64,000 nt of DNA from Prodigiosinella aquatilis (GCA_030388725.1 CP128857.1:1736001-1800000); one strand, 5' to 3'. Positions 9,123-18,259 are shown, numbered from the stretch's first letter. Notes: generated by a model from the letters alone, not told the origin. Program-made: numbers and translations.

Positions 9123-9437
9123 ATGTTAATCTGCGAAGCAGGTAATGCCGTGATTGGTAAACGATTAAGATTGGCTCGAGTGAATGCAGGATTAAAACAG
9201 GTCGAGCTAGGTTGTCTCGCTGGGCTGGATGAAGAAACGGCGAGTTCCCGTGTAAGCCAATATGAAAGGGAAGTCAGTTCGCCGGATTTTGGTCTGGTTT
9301 GCCGATTTGCGGCGGTGCTGGATGTGCCGGAAGCATATTTCTATGCTGTCGATGAGGATCTGGCAACGCTAATCTTGCAGTACCATCGTTATAAGAAAAG
9401 TAACCCTAATTCTACATTGTTGATTACCCCGCAATAG
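9123..9437 (+). CDS. XRE-family HTH regulator, copy 2
   Basis: The downstream paralogue, the same length of 104 residues and 500 bp from copy 1. The helix-turn-helix is conserved; most changes are at residues 4-9 and 22-27, with the recognition helix SRVSQYEREVS unchanged, so both proteins probably bind the same operator. It has its own leader. It is convergent with the integrase gene, from which it is separated by a terminator. Confidence 0.85.
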   Translation: MLICEAGNAVIGKRLRLARVNAGLKQVELGCLAGLDEETASSRVSQYEREVSSPDFGLVCRFAAVLDVPEAYFYAVDEDLATLILQYHRYKKSNPNSTLLITPQ

Positions 9438-9513
9438 ACCCTCATTTATTCATCCTTAATTACTAATATAATGATATTTATTGTTTTTTATGATGCTTTG
9501 AGGGGCTCGCACA

Positions 9514-9546
9514 CTAAAAAGCAGATCCTTTTTATCAGGATCTGCT
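9514..9546 (-). terminator. Rho-independent terminator of the integrase gene
   Basis: AGCAGATCCT (9520-9529) pairs with AGGATCTGCT (9537-9546), a perfect 10-bp stem with a 7-nt loop. Read on the minus strand it is followed by TTTTTAG, so it ends the integrase transcript. It can also stop XRE transcription from the other side. Confidence 0.8.
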
Positions 9547-9563
9547 CTTAAGAGTTTTATCGA

Positions 9564-10835
9564 TCAGGCTGCTCCAGCCGTTTTATGTTGTTGCGCATAA
9601 ATGTATGGCGCAACATATTCTTCCCGGTTGGTATCCAGATAATCCGACCACCATTGCATCATTGCTTTACGGGCATCGAGATATTCTGCTTTATGGATGT
9701 AAGCCGCTCGAACGCTGTTACGCTCCTGGTGACTCATCTGCCGTTCAACCGCATCCTGTGCCCATAGGCCAGACTCCATCAGGGCACTACAGGCCATTGC
9801 CCGAAACCCGTGACCGCAGATTTCATCTTTTGTGTCATAGCCCATCAGGCGTAGCGCCTTGTTGACCGTGTTTTCACACATCGGTTTATAAGGATTGTGA
9901 TCGCCGGGGAATACCAACACCTGATGCCCGGATATTTCCCGTATCTGTTTCAGAATAGCAATGGACTGACGGGAGAGTGGAACGATATGTGGAGTGCGCA
10001 TTTTTGCACCACGCCCGGAGTAGCGGACACCGGGGATGGACTCGCGAGTGGCAGGAATGGTCCAGATTCTATTTTTGAAATCGATCTCAGACCAACGGGC
10101 GAAACGCAGTTCACTGGAACGGATGAACAGGTGCAGGGTGAGTGATACTGCCAGGCGGGTTAATTCTCGTCCTTGCTTGTAGTCCTTAATACGGGTTAAC
10201 AGTTCTGGTAGTTGTTCCAAGGGAAGGGCAGGGTAGTGGCGTTTAACCGGAGGGGCGATAATACCGCCCAGATTGGCCGCCGGATTATTTTCAATCAGCT
10301 CCTGATGCACGGCATGACGCATGATGTTGTACAGGTGCTGTCGGGTACGGGACGCCACTTCCAGCAGACCTTTTTTCTCAATCCCTTTCAGCAGATCGAT
10401 GAAGTGTCGAGTTTTCAGTTCTGTGACTGGCAGGCGTCCAATTATCGGGAAGATATGGTTATTCATGCTGGTGAGCAGACGGGCGGCATGGTTCTCTGAC
10501 CATGTTCTGTTACTTTTATGCCAGCTCAATGCCACAGTCTTGAAACTCTTTGCTGGAGAACGAGCTGCCTTTTCTGCGGCACGTTGCTGCGCCGGGTTGA
10601 TATTCTGTGCCAGCAGTTTGCGGAGTTCATCGCGTTTCTGGCGTGCTTCTGACAGACTGATTAATGGATAAGCGCCCAACGCTATGCGGGTTTCTTTGCC
10701 ACAAAAATAATATCTGAAATACCAGAGACGTGAACCAGTAGGTTTAACGTGAAGATACAGACCGTGTGAATCGGATAGTTTTATGGGGGTAACAGGTGGT
10801 TTTAAGTTGCGGATTTTAGTGTCGTTAAGAGACAT
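9564..10835 (-). CDS. P4-type tyrosine integrase
   Basis: A 423-residue tyrosine recombinase of the prophage P4/CP4 kind. The N-terminal arm-binding region has the DUF4102 start (KIRNLKPPVTPIKLSDSHGL, LALGAYPLI-like). The catalytic set is visible: Arg in RSSELRFARW, HGFRAM with His and Arg, and the Tyr nucleophile in RAAYIHKAEY. The gene starts 161 bp from the 3' end of tRNA-Asn and points away from it, the standard layout for an island inserted in that tRNA. The Yersinia high-pathogenicity island integrase uses the same tRNA. It looks intact, so the island could in principle still excise. Confidence 0.92.
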   Translation of the reverse strand: MSLNDTKIRNLKPPVTPIKLSDSHGLYLHVKPTGSRLWYFRYYFCGKETRIALGAYPLISLSEARQKRDELRKLLAQNINPAQQRAAEKAARSPAKSFKTVALSWHKSNRTWSENHAARLLTSMNNHIFPIIGRLPVTELKTRHFIDLLKGIEKKGLLEVASRTRQHLYNIMRHAVHQELIENNPAANLGGIIAPPVKRHYPALPLEQLPELLTRIKDYKQGRELTRLAVSLTLHLFIRSSELRFARWSEIDFKNRIWTIPATRESIPGVRYSGRGAKMRTPHIVPLSRQSIAILKQIREISGHQVLVFPGDHNPYKPMCENTVNKALRLMGYDTKDEICGHGFRAMACSALMESGLWAQDAVERQMSHQERNSVRAAYIHKAEYLDARKAMMQWWSDYLDTNREEYVAPYIYAQQHKTAGAA

Positions 10836-10996
10836 ATGCGGGTCACTCCATTATCGAACCGGAAAGACCCCAAATCTGACCACCAAATTCTCCCGATGCA
10901 GAGGGAAAATTGAACATGCATCGGGAAGAGTTTTCACGCTAATCTGTTGAATCTACATCATATAGGGATTCGCAAGAATGCATGAGAACAAGAATA

Positions 10997-11012
10997 TGGC
11001 TCCTCTGACTGG
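10997..11012 (-). other. Attachment site in 3' end of tRNA-Asn
   Basis: The 3' end of the tRNA reads CCAGTCAGAGGAGCCA on the minus strand, which is the core of the att site known for the Yersinia high-pathogenicity island at asn tRNA genes. I found no second copy in positions 1-10996, so the other island end is expected to the left of the window. Confidence 0.6.
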
Positions 11013-11072
11013 ACTCGAACCAGTGACATACGGATTAACAGTCCGCCGTTCTACCGACTGAACTACAGAGGA
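10997..11072 (-). tRNA. tRNA-Asn (GTT)
   Basis: A 76-nt cloverleaf on the minus strand with encoded CCA. The acceptor stem is TCCTCTG/CAGAGGA, the anticodon loop contains GTT (CTGTTAATC), and the T loop is GGTTCGAGTCC. It is close to identical to E. coli tRNA-Asn. Its 3' end faces the integrase gene, which makes it the island insertion site. Confidence 0.97.
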
Positions 11073-11213
11073 ATCGTTGAGTGCGAGGGATGATAGCGGC
11101 AGTAGTTGGCCTTGTCAAAGGATGGAACCTTCTTCTGGAATCGTTTGATGCACTTCTAATCAACTCATTGAAACTATTGTTATAACATCCCTTACTTTGG
11201 CCTGACTAATCGG

Positions 11214-11267
11214 TGCACCAGCAAACTGGTGCACTTGCAGATTGCAAATGGCGCACCGTAATGGTGC
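11214..11267 (+). promoter_or_regulatory. NtrC binding sites upstream of nac
   Basis: GCACCGTAATGGTGC at 11253-11267 is a perfect match to the NtrC consensus GCACC-N5-GGTGC. A second palindrome, TGCACC-N8-GGTGCA at 11214-11233, has the same half-sites with wider spacing. They lie about 160 and 200 bp upstream of the predicted start of the sigma54 transcript, a normal distance for enhancer sites. Confidence 0.75.
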
Positions 11268-11399
11268 GTTCAAGGGGGTGGCTCTATTGGAAAGACCATA
11301 GTGAATTCATAACCTTAAATTTAATGGACCATTACTTTTACTTATTTTTACAACCTCTTAAGCTCATCCCATGTTTTTTATTCATGACTAAAAGGAATA

Positions 11400-11415
11400 T
11401 GGCGCGGTTTTTGCT
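11400..11415 (+). promoter_or_regulatory. Sigma54 promoter of nac
   Basis: TGGCGCGGTTTTTGCT fits TGGCAC(G)-N4-TTGCW, with the invariant GG and GC exactly 10 bp apart. It predicts a transcript starting near 11426, 22 bp before the nac ATG. With the NtrC sites upstream it indicates nitrogen-limitation control. Confidence 0.85.
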
Positions 11416-11447
11416 ACCTGTAGAAGGTGACTATTCAGGAGGTACAC

Positions 11448-11723
11448 ATGAATCTTAGACGACTCAAATATTTTGTAAAAATCGTTGATATCGGTAGCTT
11501 GACGCAGGCTGCTGAAATGTTGCATATCGCGCAACCAGCGCTGAGTCAACAAGTTGCTACGCTGGAAGGTGAGCTTGAAAAACAGTTGCTGGTGCGTAGT
11601 CGTCGTGGAGTGACGCCGACTGAGGCAGGAAAGATTCTATATTCACATGCGCAAACTATTTTAAATCAATGTGAGCAGGCAAAGAGTGCGGTTAATGGTG
11701 TTCGGCAAACGGTAAATGCCTGA
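11448..11723 (+). CDS. nac: Short Nac: DNA-binding domain of nitrogen assimilation control protein
   Basis: A 91-residue LysR-type protein. Its whole length matches the N-terminal part of Nac (MNLRRLKYFVKIVDIGSLTQ, then HIAQPALSQQVATLEGEL as the winged helix-turn-helix and linker helix), while normal Nac is about 305 residues. The effector-binding domain is absent: TGA follows VNA and a strong terminator starts 2 bp later, so there is no downstream remainder. AGGAGG is placed well before ATG 11448 and the sigma54/NtrC promoter is intact, so it is probably expressed. In Klebsiella, published work found that about the first 100 residues of NAC carry its known activities, so this short form may be active. 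It sits next to tRNA-Asn, as nac does in E. coli. Confidence 0.85.
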   Translation: MNLRRLKYFVKIVDIGSLTQAAEMLHIAQPALSQQVATLEGELEKQLLVRSRRGVTPTEAGKILYSHAQTILNQCEQAKSAVNGVRQTVNA

Positions 11724-11725
11724 CC

Positions 11726-11764
11726 TTAACGCGGTCAGTTATCTGATATAGCTGACCGCGTTAA
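11726..11764. terminator. Strong hairpin between nac and cycA
   Basis: TTAACGCGGTCAG (11726-11738) and CTGACCGCGTTAA (11752-11764) form a perfect 13-bp stem. It lies between the convergent nac and cycA genes and is likely to act on both. Confidence 0.75.
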
Positions 11765-11821
11765 TCCAACCTTTCTGGTGTTTCTTTGATTTCCTTCAGC
11801 ACATATATCCTGCCAGAACGA

Positions 11822-13231
11822 TTAAATCGTCTGTTTTTTCTTATAGATGAAGAGATATGCAATAGCCAGCACAATAAACCATATTGGTGTGACAAGCAGT
11901 GCTTGCCGGGTATCCGGCTGTAGCATCAGCAGGAATAGTACAAAGGCGAAGAAGGTGATGCATACCCAACACATGAATTTACCTAATGGCATTTTGTATT
12001 GCGAACTTTCATGTAACTGAGGTCGGTGTTTCCGATAAGCCAGGTACGAAAATAGAATAATGCTCCAGATAAACATGAACAAAATTGCTGATACCGTGGT
12101 AACCAGGGTAAATACAGTCATTACATTAGGGATCAGATAGATAAGAATGACACCTGATAGCAGACAGGTACAGGAAAACAGAAGTCCAGTAGAAGGAACT
12201 GCGTGCTTTGACAGAACACCGAAACGTTGTGGCGCATCGCCTTGTCTGGCCAATCCGAATAGCATGCGACTAGTGGAAAATATTCCACTGTTGGCAGATG
12301 AGGCAGCAGAGGTTAAAACCACAAAATTGATTATGCTGGCAGCTGCTGGTAATCCAACCAATACAAACATTTCAACAAACGGGCTGCGATCTGCTGCAAT
12401 ATGACTCCAGGGCGTGACTGACATAATCATGAGCAGAGCGAACACGTAGAACATAATGATGCGAATCGGTATGGCATTGATAGCACGCGGTAATACAACA
12501 TGAGGGTTTTTTGTTTCAGCGGCCGTTGTACCTACCAATTCAATGCCTACAAAAGCAAATACTGCTATCTGGAAGCCGGCAAAGAATCCAGTAATCCCTT
12601 TGGGGAACATCCCACCATCGTTCCACAAGTTGGTAAAAGAAGCGGTGGTGCCGGATGGAGAGGGAAAGTGCATGGCAACGAGTACGACACCTATAATGAT
12701 TAGCGCGGTGATAGCAATGATCTTTATCATCGCAAACCAGAACTCCATTTCACCAAACAGCTTAACAGTCGCCAGATTTAACGTCAGAAGCAACAGTATG
12801 CATAGCAAAGAGGAAATCCACTGGGAAACGTCGGGAAACCAGAACTGTGTATAGGCACTAATGGCAACAACATCTGCAATACCGGTAACTATCCAACAGA
12901 ACCAGTAAGTCCAGCCGGTAAAAAAACCTGCCCAGGGGCCGAGCAAGTCGGCTGCAAAATCACTGAATGATTTATAGTCCAGGTTTGAGAGCAATAGCTC
13001 ACCCATTGCTCGCATGACAAAAAACAACATAAAACCAATAATCATATAAACGAAAATGATTGATGGTCCTGCCAGGCTGATGGTTTTACCTGAACCCATA
13101 AATAGTCCGGTACCGATAGCACCACCAATAGCAATTAGCTGAATATGTCGGTTAGTTAGATTCCTTTGTAAGCCGTCATGGTCGGTTTCTGTGAGATCGC
13201 TAGCTTCAACCTCTTTTGATTGATCTACCAT
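11822..13231 (-). CDS. cycA: D-serine/D-alanine/glycine permease
   Basis: A 469-residue APC-family proton symporter with 12 membrane segments. It starts MVDQ and has NLTNRHIQLIAIGGAIGTGL, the family signature at the first helix, then GSGKTISLAGPSIIFVYMII, near-identical to E. coli CycA throughout (for example GGMFPKG, ETKNPHV, SANSGIFSTSR). In E. coli CycA takes up glycine, D-serine, D-alanine and D-cycloserine across the inner membrane. Length and start agree with the family. It is monocistronic, convergent with nac. Confidence 0.93.
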   Translation of the reverse strand: MVDQSKEVEASDLTETDHDGLQRNLTNRHIQLIAIGGAIGTGLFMGSGKTISLAGPSIIFVYMIIGFMLFFVMRAMGELLLSNLDYKSFSDFAADLLGPWAGFFTGWTYWFCWIVTGIADVVAISAYTQFWFPDVSQWISSLLCILLLLTLNLATVKLFGEMEFWFAMIKIIAITALIIIGVVLVAMHFPSPSGTTASFTNLWNDGGMFPKGITGFFAGFQIAVFAFVGIELVGTTAAETKNPHVVLPRAINAIPIRIIMFYVFALLMIMSVTPWSHIAADRSPFVEMFVLVGLPAAASIINFVVLTSAASSANSGIFSTSRMLFGLARQGDAPQRFGVLSKHAVPSTGLLFSCTCLLSGVILIYLIPNVMTVFTLVTTVSAILFMFIWSIILFSYLAYRKHRPQLHESSQYKMPLGKFMCWVCITFFAFVLFLLMLQPDTRQALLVTPIWFIVLAIAYLFIYKKKQTI

Positions 13232-13583
13232 TTAATTGTTTTTCCTGTCTCGTGTCTGTGATGTTGTTAGATGCTCTTGAATGGCTCTCTGTAATATTTC
13301 ATTCTAAACCAGTAGTAATATTATAGTGTCACTGCTGTACTTACTTTATAAGGGGTGAGCACAATTTTATATGGTGAAATAATGTTCGATGCGGGTCTGC
13401 CTATTTTATAGTCAATTAGACGGTAAGTAACAAATAAGCTCACTACAGTACAAGATATAGTATGAAAACCCAAACTTGGCAGCGAGAGTGTTGTTTAAAC
13501 ACAGTTATCTCTCTCAGTGAGTTAAAAAAATAATACGAACCATTTGACAGATGACGTTAATCAGAGAATAATGCGTTCCCGTT
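13232..13583. other. cycA upstream region
   Basis: About 350 AT-rich bases between the cycA start and tRNA-Lys. It must hold the cycA leader and promoter (minus strand) and the tRNA promoter. I could not pick either with confidence. Confidence 0.4.
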
Positions 13584-13659
<76 letters not shown>

Positions 13660-14918
13660 ACACTTACCTTGTGTCATTTCTTTTCATTCTATTGTTTTTT
13701 ATCTACATATAGATATCCATTCGCGTTGACTGGTTAAATTCTCCATAAAAAGGAAATGTTAATTAATGTATTTTCATTAATTAATTATTTTGCGCGAAAT
13801 AGTCTCGATTGATAGTATTATAAACTGAATTGAAAAATATAGTTTATATCCGTCATATTGCAAGTTGCTGGCGCTCAGCCACTCAAATTACCTACCGGGA
13901 TCCTTTTGCTTACCCTCTTTCTGCGCCTCGAGACCTATTGGGTGTAGAATAAAAAATAGATAATAAACGAATGCATTAATATGATGATTAAAATAAAAAG
14001 TGATCTATCCCTATAAAGGGGCTATGATTTTTTATCAAAAATTATACTGTTATCTATAACGGGTTATCTTTATTTGTTTTATTTTGTTTCTAAATATTTC
14101 TTGCTAAGTCGAATATTTTGTTTTAGTGGCATATTTCTCTATTTTTATGATTACTTTACCTATATCAAGCTGACTAATTGTTTTTAAAATTAGTGTCAAT
14201 AGCGTTTTTAAACAAGCGGCTTGGTATGCTGAAGCCTCTCCTGAAGCTATTGTAGTGAAATCACTATCGTCCATATTTTTTCTTAAAAAAGATAGCAGGC
14301 ACTAAGATCTGATAAGTTTCAGGACATCATTACCTGTCAGATTATGGAATTAGGGTCAAGTATAACATATGGAATCCGGGTTCTTTCTATTCAGAATAAA
14401 TTCCCAATAGTAAAAATGTATATTTTTCGCACGTTATGAGCTTCTTGGGTTATATTTGTCTGTCCTTGATTATATGGCTGCTGAGCTTTAAATGCATTTG
14501 ATAACAAACATAGTAAATTCTGTATGGATATAAAGATGTTAGCTATAGAAAATAGTCGCAGTAAAGCTAAGTGATTGTTATAATCGACTTATAGAGAGTA
14601 AATCCGCGTATTTTTATTATAAAAAAATTGACGTTATCATATTGATTTATAAAGTATTTTTTGATTTTTTATTGGGTTTTGTCAGTGTATGACACCCATT
14701 CTCTAAAAGCCAGGTTTGAAATGTTGATGCTGTGACGGAGGAGAGTTCTATTTCTAGTACTCTATTGGTATCCTTAACTAGAGCTTAGAACATATTACCG
14801 CATGGTAAATAAAGTACATTTTTAATTAAAAAGTGTATTCATTGTTTTTTTAAACCACGTAGTATCACCTGCAACATTTCGTCTGTAAGTGTTACTCTCT
14901 TTTTTGGAGAATTGTTCT
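13660..14918. other. 1.26-kb AT-rich non-coding gap
   Basis: Between tRNA-Lys and uvrY there is no open frame with coding character on either strand. It is very AT-rich, with many T and A runs. Apart from an ERIC-like repeat I recognise nothing. The last 100 bases must contain the uvrY promoter. Confidence 0.55.
13845..13947. repeat. Degenerate ERIC-like intergenic repeat
   Basis: The order ATATCCGTCATATTGCAAG, GCGCTCAG, CGGGATCC, CTTACCCTCTTTCTGC, CCTCGAG, GGGTGTA follows the enterobacterial ERIC-type palindromic repeat as I know it, with many changes. It is in a non-coding gap, as expected. Confidence 0.45.
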
Positions 14919-15575
14919 TTGATTAGCGTTTTTCTTGTTGATGACCATGAACTGGTGCGGGCAGGGATACAGCGCATTCTCGACGATATCAAAGGCCTTA
15001 AGGTCGTTGGTGAGGCTCAATGTGGCGAAGATGCTGTAAGATGGTGCCGCAGTAATCGTGTTGATGTCGTCTTAATGGATATGAATATGCCTGGGATCGG
15101 CGGCCTTGAAGCCACACGCAAAATCGTACGATTTTCTCCCGAAATAAAGGTTATAATGCTGACTATATACACAGAGAACCCTTTGCCTGCTAAAGTTATG
15201 CAGGCTGGTGCGGCAGGCTACTTAAGTAAAGGTGCCACACCTCAGGAGGTTATCTATGCGATTCGGTCCGTTCATGCTGGTAAACGTTATATTGCTTCCG
15301 ATATTGCACAACAGATGGCGTTGAGTCAGTTAGAGCCACAGACCGAAACGCCGCTGGAACGCCTGTCTGAACGAGAATTGCAAATTATGCTGATGATCAC
15401 CAAAGGGCAGAAAGTGACGGAGATTTCCGATCAACTTAATCTGAGCCCTAAAACCGTGAATAGCTATCGTTATCGAATGTTCAACAAGCTGAACATTAAT
15501 GGTGATGTAGAGCTGACCCATCTGGCAATTCGACACGGCCTGTTTAATGCGGAGACATTGATTAGCAGTGAGTGA
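14919..15575 (+). CDS. uvrY: Response regulator UvrY (GacA)
   Basis: A 218-residue two-component regulator, partner of BarA, which drives CsrB/C small RNA synthesis and thus virulence and carbon control. The receiver domain has DD at residues 8-9, the phosphorylated Asp54 in VVLMDMNMPG, and Lys near residue 104. The LuxR-type helix-turn-helix at the C-terminus reads LSERELQIMLMI, then LNLSPKTVNSYRYRMFNKL. The TTG start at 14919 gives exactly the E. coli length (MISVFLVDDHELVRAG) and follows TTTTGGAGA; an upstream ATG would add 10 unrelated residues. It overlaps uvrC by 8 bp, so the two are co-expressed. Confidence 0.93.
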   Translation: MISVFLVDDHELVRAGIQRILDDIKGLKVVGEAQCGEDAVRWCRSNRVDVVLMDMNMPGIGGLEATRKIVRFSPEIKVIMLTIYTENPLPAKVMQAGAAGYLSKGATPQEVIYAIRSVHAGKRYIASDIAQQMALSQLEPQTETPLERLSERELQIMLMITKGQKVTEISDQLNLSPKTVNSYRYRMFNKLNINGDVELTHLAIRHGLFNAETLISSE

Positions 15576-17400
15576 ATGTTTTGATTCCCTGGCGTTCCTG
15601 AAGACGGTAACCAGTCGACCTGGGGTTTATCGTATGTATGATGCCAGTAATACGGTGATCTATGTCGGCAAGGCAAAAGATTTAAAAAAACGTCTTTCCA
15701 GTTATTTCCGCAGTCATGTTCCCAGTCGTAAAACCGAGGCTTTGGTTCGAAGTATTTATCAGATCGATGTCACGATCACTCACACTGAAACTGAAGCTTT
15801 ACTGCTGGAACATAATTACATCAAGCTATATCAACCGCGTTATAACGTGCTGCTGCGGGATGATAAATCCTATCCGATGATTTTTTTGAGCGCAGATATT
15901 CATCCACGTCTGTCGGTGCATCGTGGTGCTAAGCATGCCAAAGGAGAGTATTTCGGACCGTTTCCTAATGGAAACGCTGTACGTGAAACTTTAATGCTAT
16001 TGCAAAAGTTGTTTCCAGTCCGTCAGTGTGAAAACAGCGTGTACCGCAATCGTTCCCGTCCTTGTCTACAATATCAGATTGGTCGTTGTCTTGGGCCGTG
16101 TGTGGCCGGGCTGGTAAGTGAGGCAGAATATCTGCAGCAAGTTGAATATGTTCGCCTGTTTTTGTCTGGCAAAGATCAACAGGTATTGACCAAGTTAATT
16201 GAACGCATGGAATTGGCAAGCCGGAGTTTGAAGTTTGAAGAGGCAGCTCGTATTCGTGATCAAATTCAAGCAGTACGTCGGGTAACGGAAAAACAGTTTG
16301 TCTCCGGTGATGGCGACGATCTGGATGTAATTGGTGTTGCTTTTGATACGGGTATGGCATGTGTTCATGTGCTTTTTATCCGTCAGGGGAAGGTATTGGG
16401 AAGCCGTAGTTATTTTCCGAGAGTCCCTGGAGGAACCGAGCTGGGAGAGGTGGTGCAGACATTTGTCGGGCAGTTTTATTTGCAAGGTAGTTTATCCCGG
16501 ACTTTACCGACGGAAATATTGCTGGATTTCACACTTCCCGATCAACAGCTTCTCACGGAATCTTTGACGGATATTGCCGGACGTAAAGTACAAATTCAGA
16601 GCAAACCCCGTGGTGACAGAGCCCGCTATCTCAAGCTGGCGCGCACAAATGCAAGAACTGCACTGGTAACCAGACTTTCTCAGCAGTCGACTATCCATCA
16701 GCGATTGACCGCACTAGCCAATGTACTCAAGCTGCCAAAAATCCAACGGATGGAGTGTTTTGACATTAGCCATACGATGGGGGAACAAACGGTAGCATCA
16801 TGTGTGGTTTTTGATGCCAATGGTCCACTACGTTCAGAATATCGCCGCTATAATATTACCGGAATTACACCGGGAGATGATTATGCGGCGATGACTCAGG
16901 TACTGAGGCGTCGCTACGACAAGGCGTGGGATGAGAGTAAGATTCCGGATGTCATCATTATTGATGGCGGAAAAGGTCAGTTAGGGCAGGCGAAAGCCGT
17001 TTTTGACTCTTTAGAGGTTCCTTGGGACAAAAGTAAGCCGTTACTGTTAGGGGTTGCGAAAGGCAGTGATCGTAAGGCCGGGCTGGAAACGTTGTTCTTT
17101 GAAGCGACAGGTGATGGTATTGCCTTACCGTCAGACTCGCCCGCTTTGCACGTTATCCAACATATTCGTGATGACTCGCATGATCACGCCATTAGTGGAC
17201 ATCGTAAGAAAAGGGCAAAAGTGAAAAGCACCAGCACGCTTGAAACTATTGAAGGTGTTGGCCCGAAACGTCGCCAGATGCTCCTGAAGTACATGGGAGG
17301 ACTGCAACCTTTAATGAATGCCAGTATTGAGGAGATTGCTAATGTGCCGGGAATTTCACATGCATTGGCAGAAAAAATCTTCTATGCATTGAAACACTAG
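15568..17400 (+). CDS. uvrC: Excinuclease ABC subunit C
   Basis: A 610-residue nuclease, the same length as E. coli UvrC, which cuts DNA on both sides of a lesion in the UvrBC complex. Domains in order: GIY-YIG nuclease (GVYRMYDASNTVIYVGKAKDL, residues about 16-40), a Cys-rich patch (CLQYQIGRCLGPC), the UVR motif that binds UvrB (LKFEEAARIRDQIQAV, about residue 212), the RNase H-like nuclease, and C-terminal helix-hairpin-helix motifs (TIEGVGPKRRQ and NVPGISHALAEKI). It starts at GTG 15568 inside the uvrY stop region. Confidence 0.95.
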   Translation: MSECFDSLAFLKTVTSRPGVYRMYDASNTVIYVGKAKDLKKRLSSYFRSHVPSRKTEALVRSIYQIDVTITHTETEALLLEHNYIKLYQPRYNVLLRDDKSYPMIFLSADIHPRLSVHRGAKHAKGEYFGPFPNGNAVRETLMLLQKLFPVRQCENSVYRNRSRPCLQYQIGRCLGPCVAGLVSEAEYLQQVEYVRLFLSGKDQQVLTKLIERMELASRSLKFEEAARIRDQIQAVRRVTEKQFVSGDGDDLDVIGVAFDTGMACVHVLFIRQGKVLGSRSYFPRVPGGTELGEVVQTFVGQFYLQGSLSRTLPTEILLDFTLPDQQLLTESLTDIAGRKVQIQSKPRGDRARYLKLARTNARTALVTRLSQQSTIHQRLTALANVLKLPKIQRMECFDISHTMGEQTVASCVVFDANGPLRSEYRRYNITGITPGDDYAAMTQVLRRRYDKAWDESKIPDVIIIDGGKGQLGQAKAVFDSLEVPWDKSKPLLLGVAKGSDRKAGLETLFFEATGDGIALPSDSPALHVIQHIRDDSHDHAISGHRKKRAKVKSTSTLETIEGVGPKRRQMLLKYMGGLQPLMNASIEEIANVPGISHALAEKIFYALKH

Positions 17401-17456
17401 GGACAATGTAGCAACATACTCACAATATCACTCCAGCCAACAGTGACTTAAGCGCT

Positions 17457-18005
17457 ATGCAATTTAATATACCTACGTGGCTTACCCTGTTTCGTATTGC
17501 TTTGATTCCTTTCTTTGTGCTGGCGTTTTATCTTCCATTCGCCTGGGCACCCATGGTTTGTGCCATTATTTTTGTGTGTGCAGCCGTTACTGATTGGTTT
17601 GATGGCTTTCTCGCCCGACGTTGGAAACAAACTACCCGGTTCGGTGCTTTTTTAGATCCCGTAGCCGATAAGGTGATGGTTGCAGTCGCACTGGTACTGG
17701 TTGCCGAACATTACCATTCATGGTGGATTACGTTACCGGCTGCTACCATGATCGCGCGTGAGATAATTATCTCTGCATTACGTGAATGGATGGCTGAGAT
17801 TGGTAAACGAAGCAGTGTGGCTGTTTCCTGGATCGGCAAAGTCAAGACTATGGCGCAGATGATCGCGTTACTTGGATTGCTATGGCGTCCTGAGCGCATT
17901 GTTGAAGGTATCGGTGTGATTGCGCTATACATTGCGGCAGTGCTTACTTTCTGGTCAATGTTTCAGTATTTGAACGCTGCACGTCACGATTTGTTTGAAC
18001 ATTGA
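17457..18005 (+). CDS. pgsA: CDP-diacylglycerol--glycerol-3-phosphate phosphatidyltransferase
   Basis: A 182-residue inner-membrane enzyme that makes phosphatidylglycerol phosphate, the first step to phosphatidylglycerol and cardiolipin. It shows the CDP-alcohol phosphotransferase motif DWFDGFLARRW then GAFLDPVADK (D-x2-D-G-x2-A-R-x8-G-x3-D-x3-D) near residues 46-70 and several hydrophobic helices. The start MQFNIPTWLTLFR matches E. coli. It lies 57 bp after uvrC on the same strand and before the Gly-Cys-Leu tRNA cluster, as in E. coli. Confidence 0.95.
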   Translation: MQFNIPTWLTLFRIALIPFFVLAFYLPFAWAPMVCAIIFVCAAVTDWFDGFLARRWKQTTRFGAFLDPVADKVMVAVALVLVAEHYHSWWITLPAATMIAREIIISALREWMAEIGKRSSVAVSWIGKVKTMAQMIALLGLLWRPERIVEGIGVIALYIAAVLTFWSMFQYLNAARHDLFEH

Positions 18006-18146
18006 TCGGGACGCCTTAAAAAACAGCAAACAGATAGAGTTGGTTGATAATTTTATTGACTCACTGCGTCAGGTAAGTAGAATGCACCGCATCGACAGCG
18101 GCGCTGTTTATTGGAACGTTTTGATAAACAAAGTATTCTGTTCGTT

Positions 18147-18222
<76 letters not shown>

Positions 18223-18259
18223 ATTTTATCCTATAGTAGCTGCAAATATTTTAAGGTAA

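Larger units (their letters stand above)
8521..9437 (+). repeat. Tandem duplication, 500-bp period (two XRE units)
   Basis: The stretch 8521-8937 and the stretch 9021-9437 align base for base with an offset of exactly 500. Both include an AT-rich leader with a shared AACCAAAAATAAA / AGCCAAAAATAAA core and a complete 104-codon XRE gene. The two copies have diverged, so the duplication is not recent. Confidence 0.85.

Noticed and set aside
11213..11458. An 81-residue open frame over the nac upstream region
   Set aside because: It overlaps the NtrC sites and sigma54 promoter, has no family features, and its codon use is unlike coding sequence.
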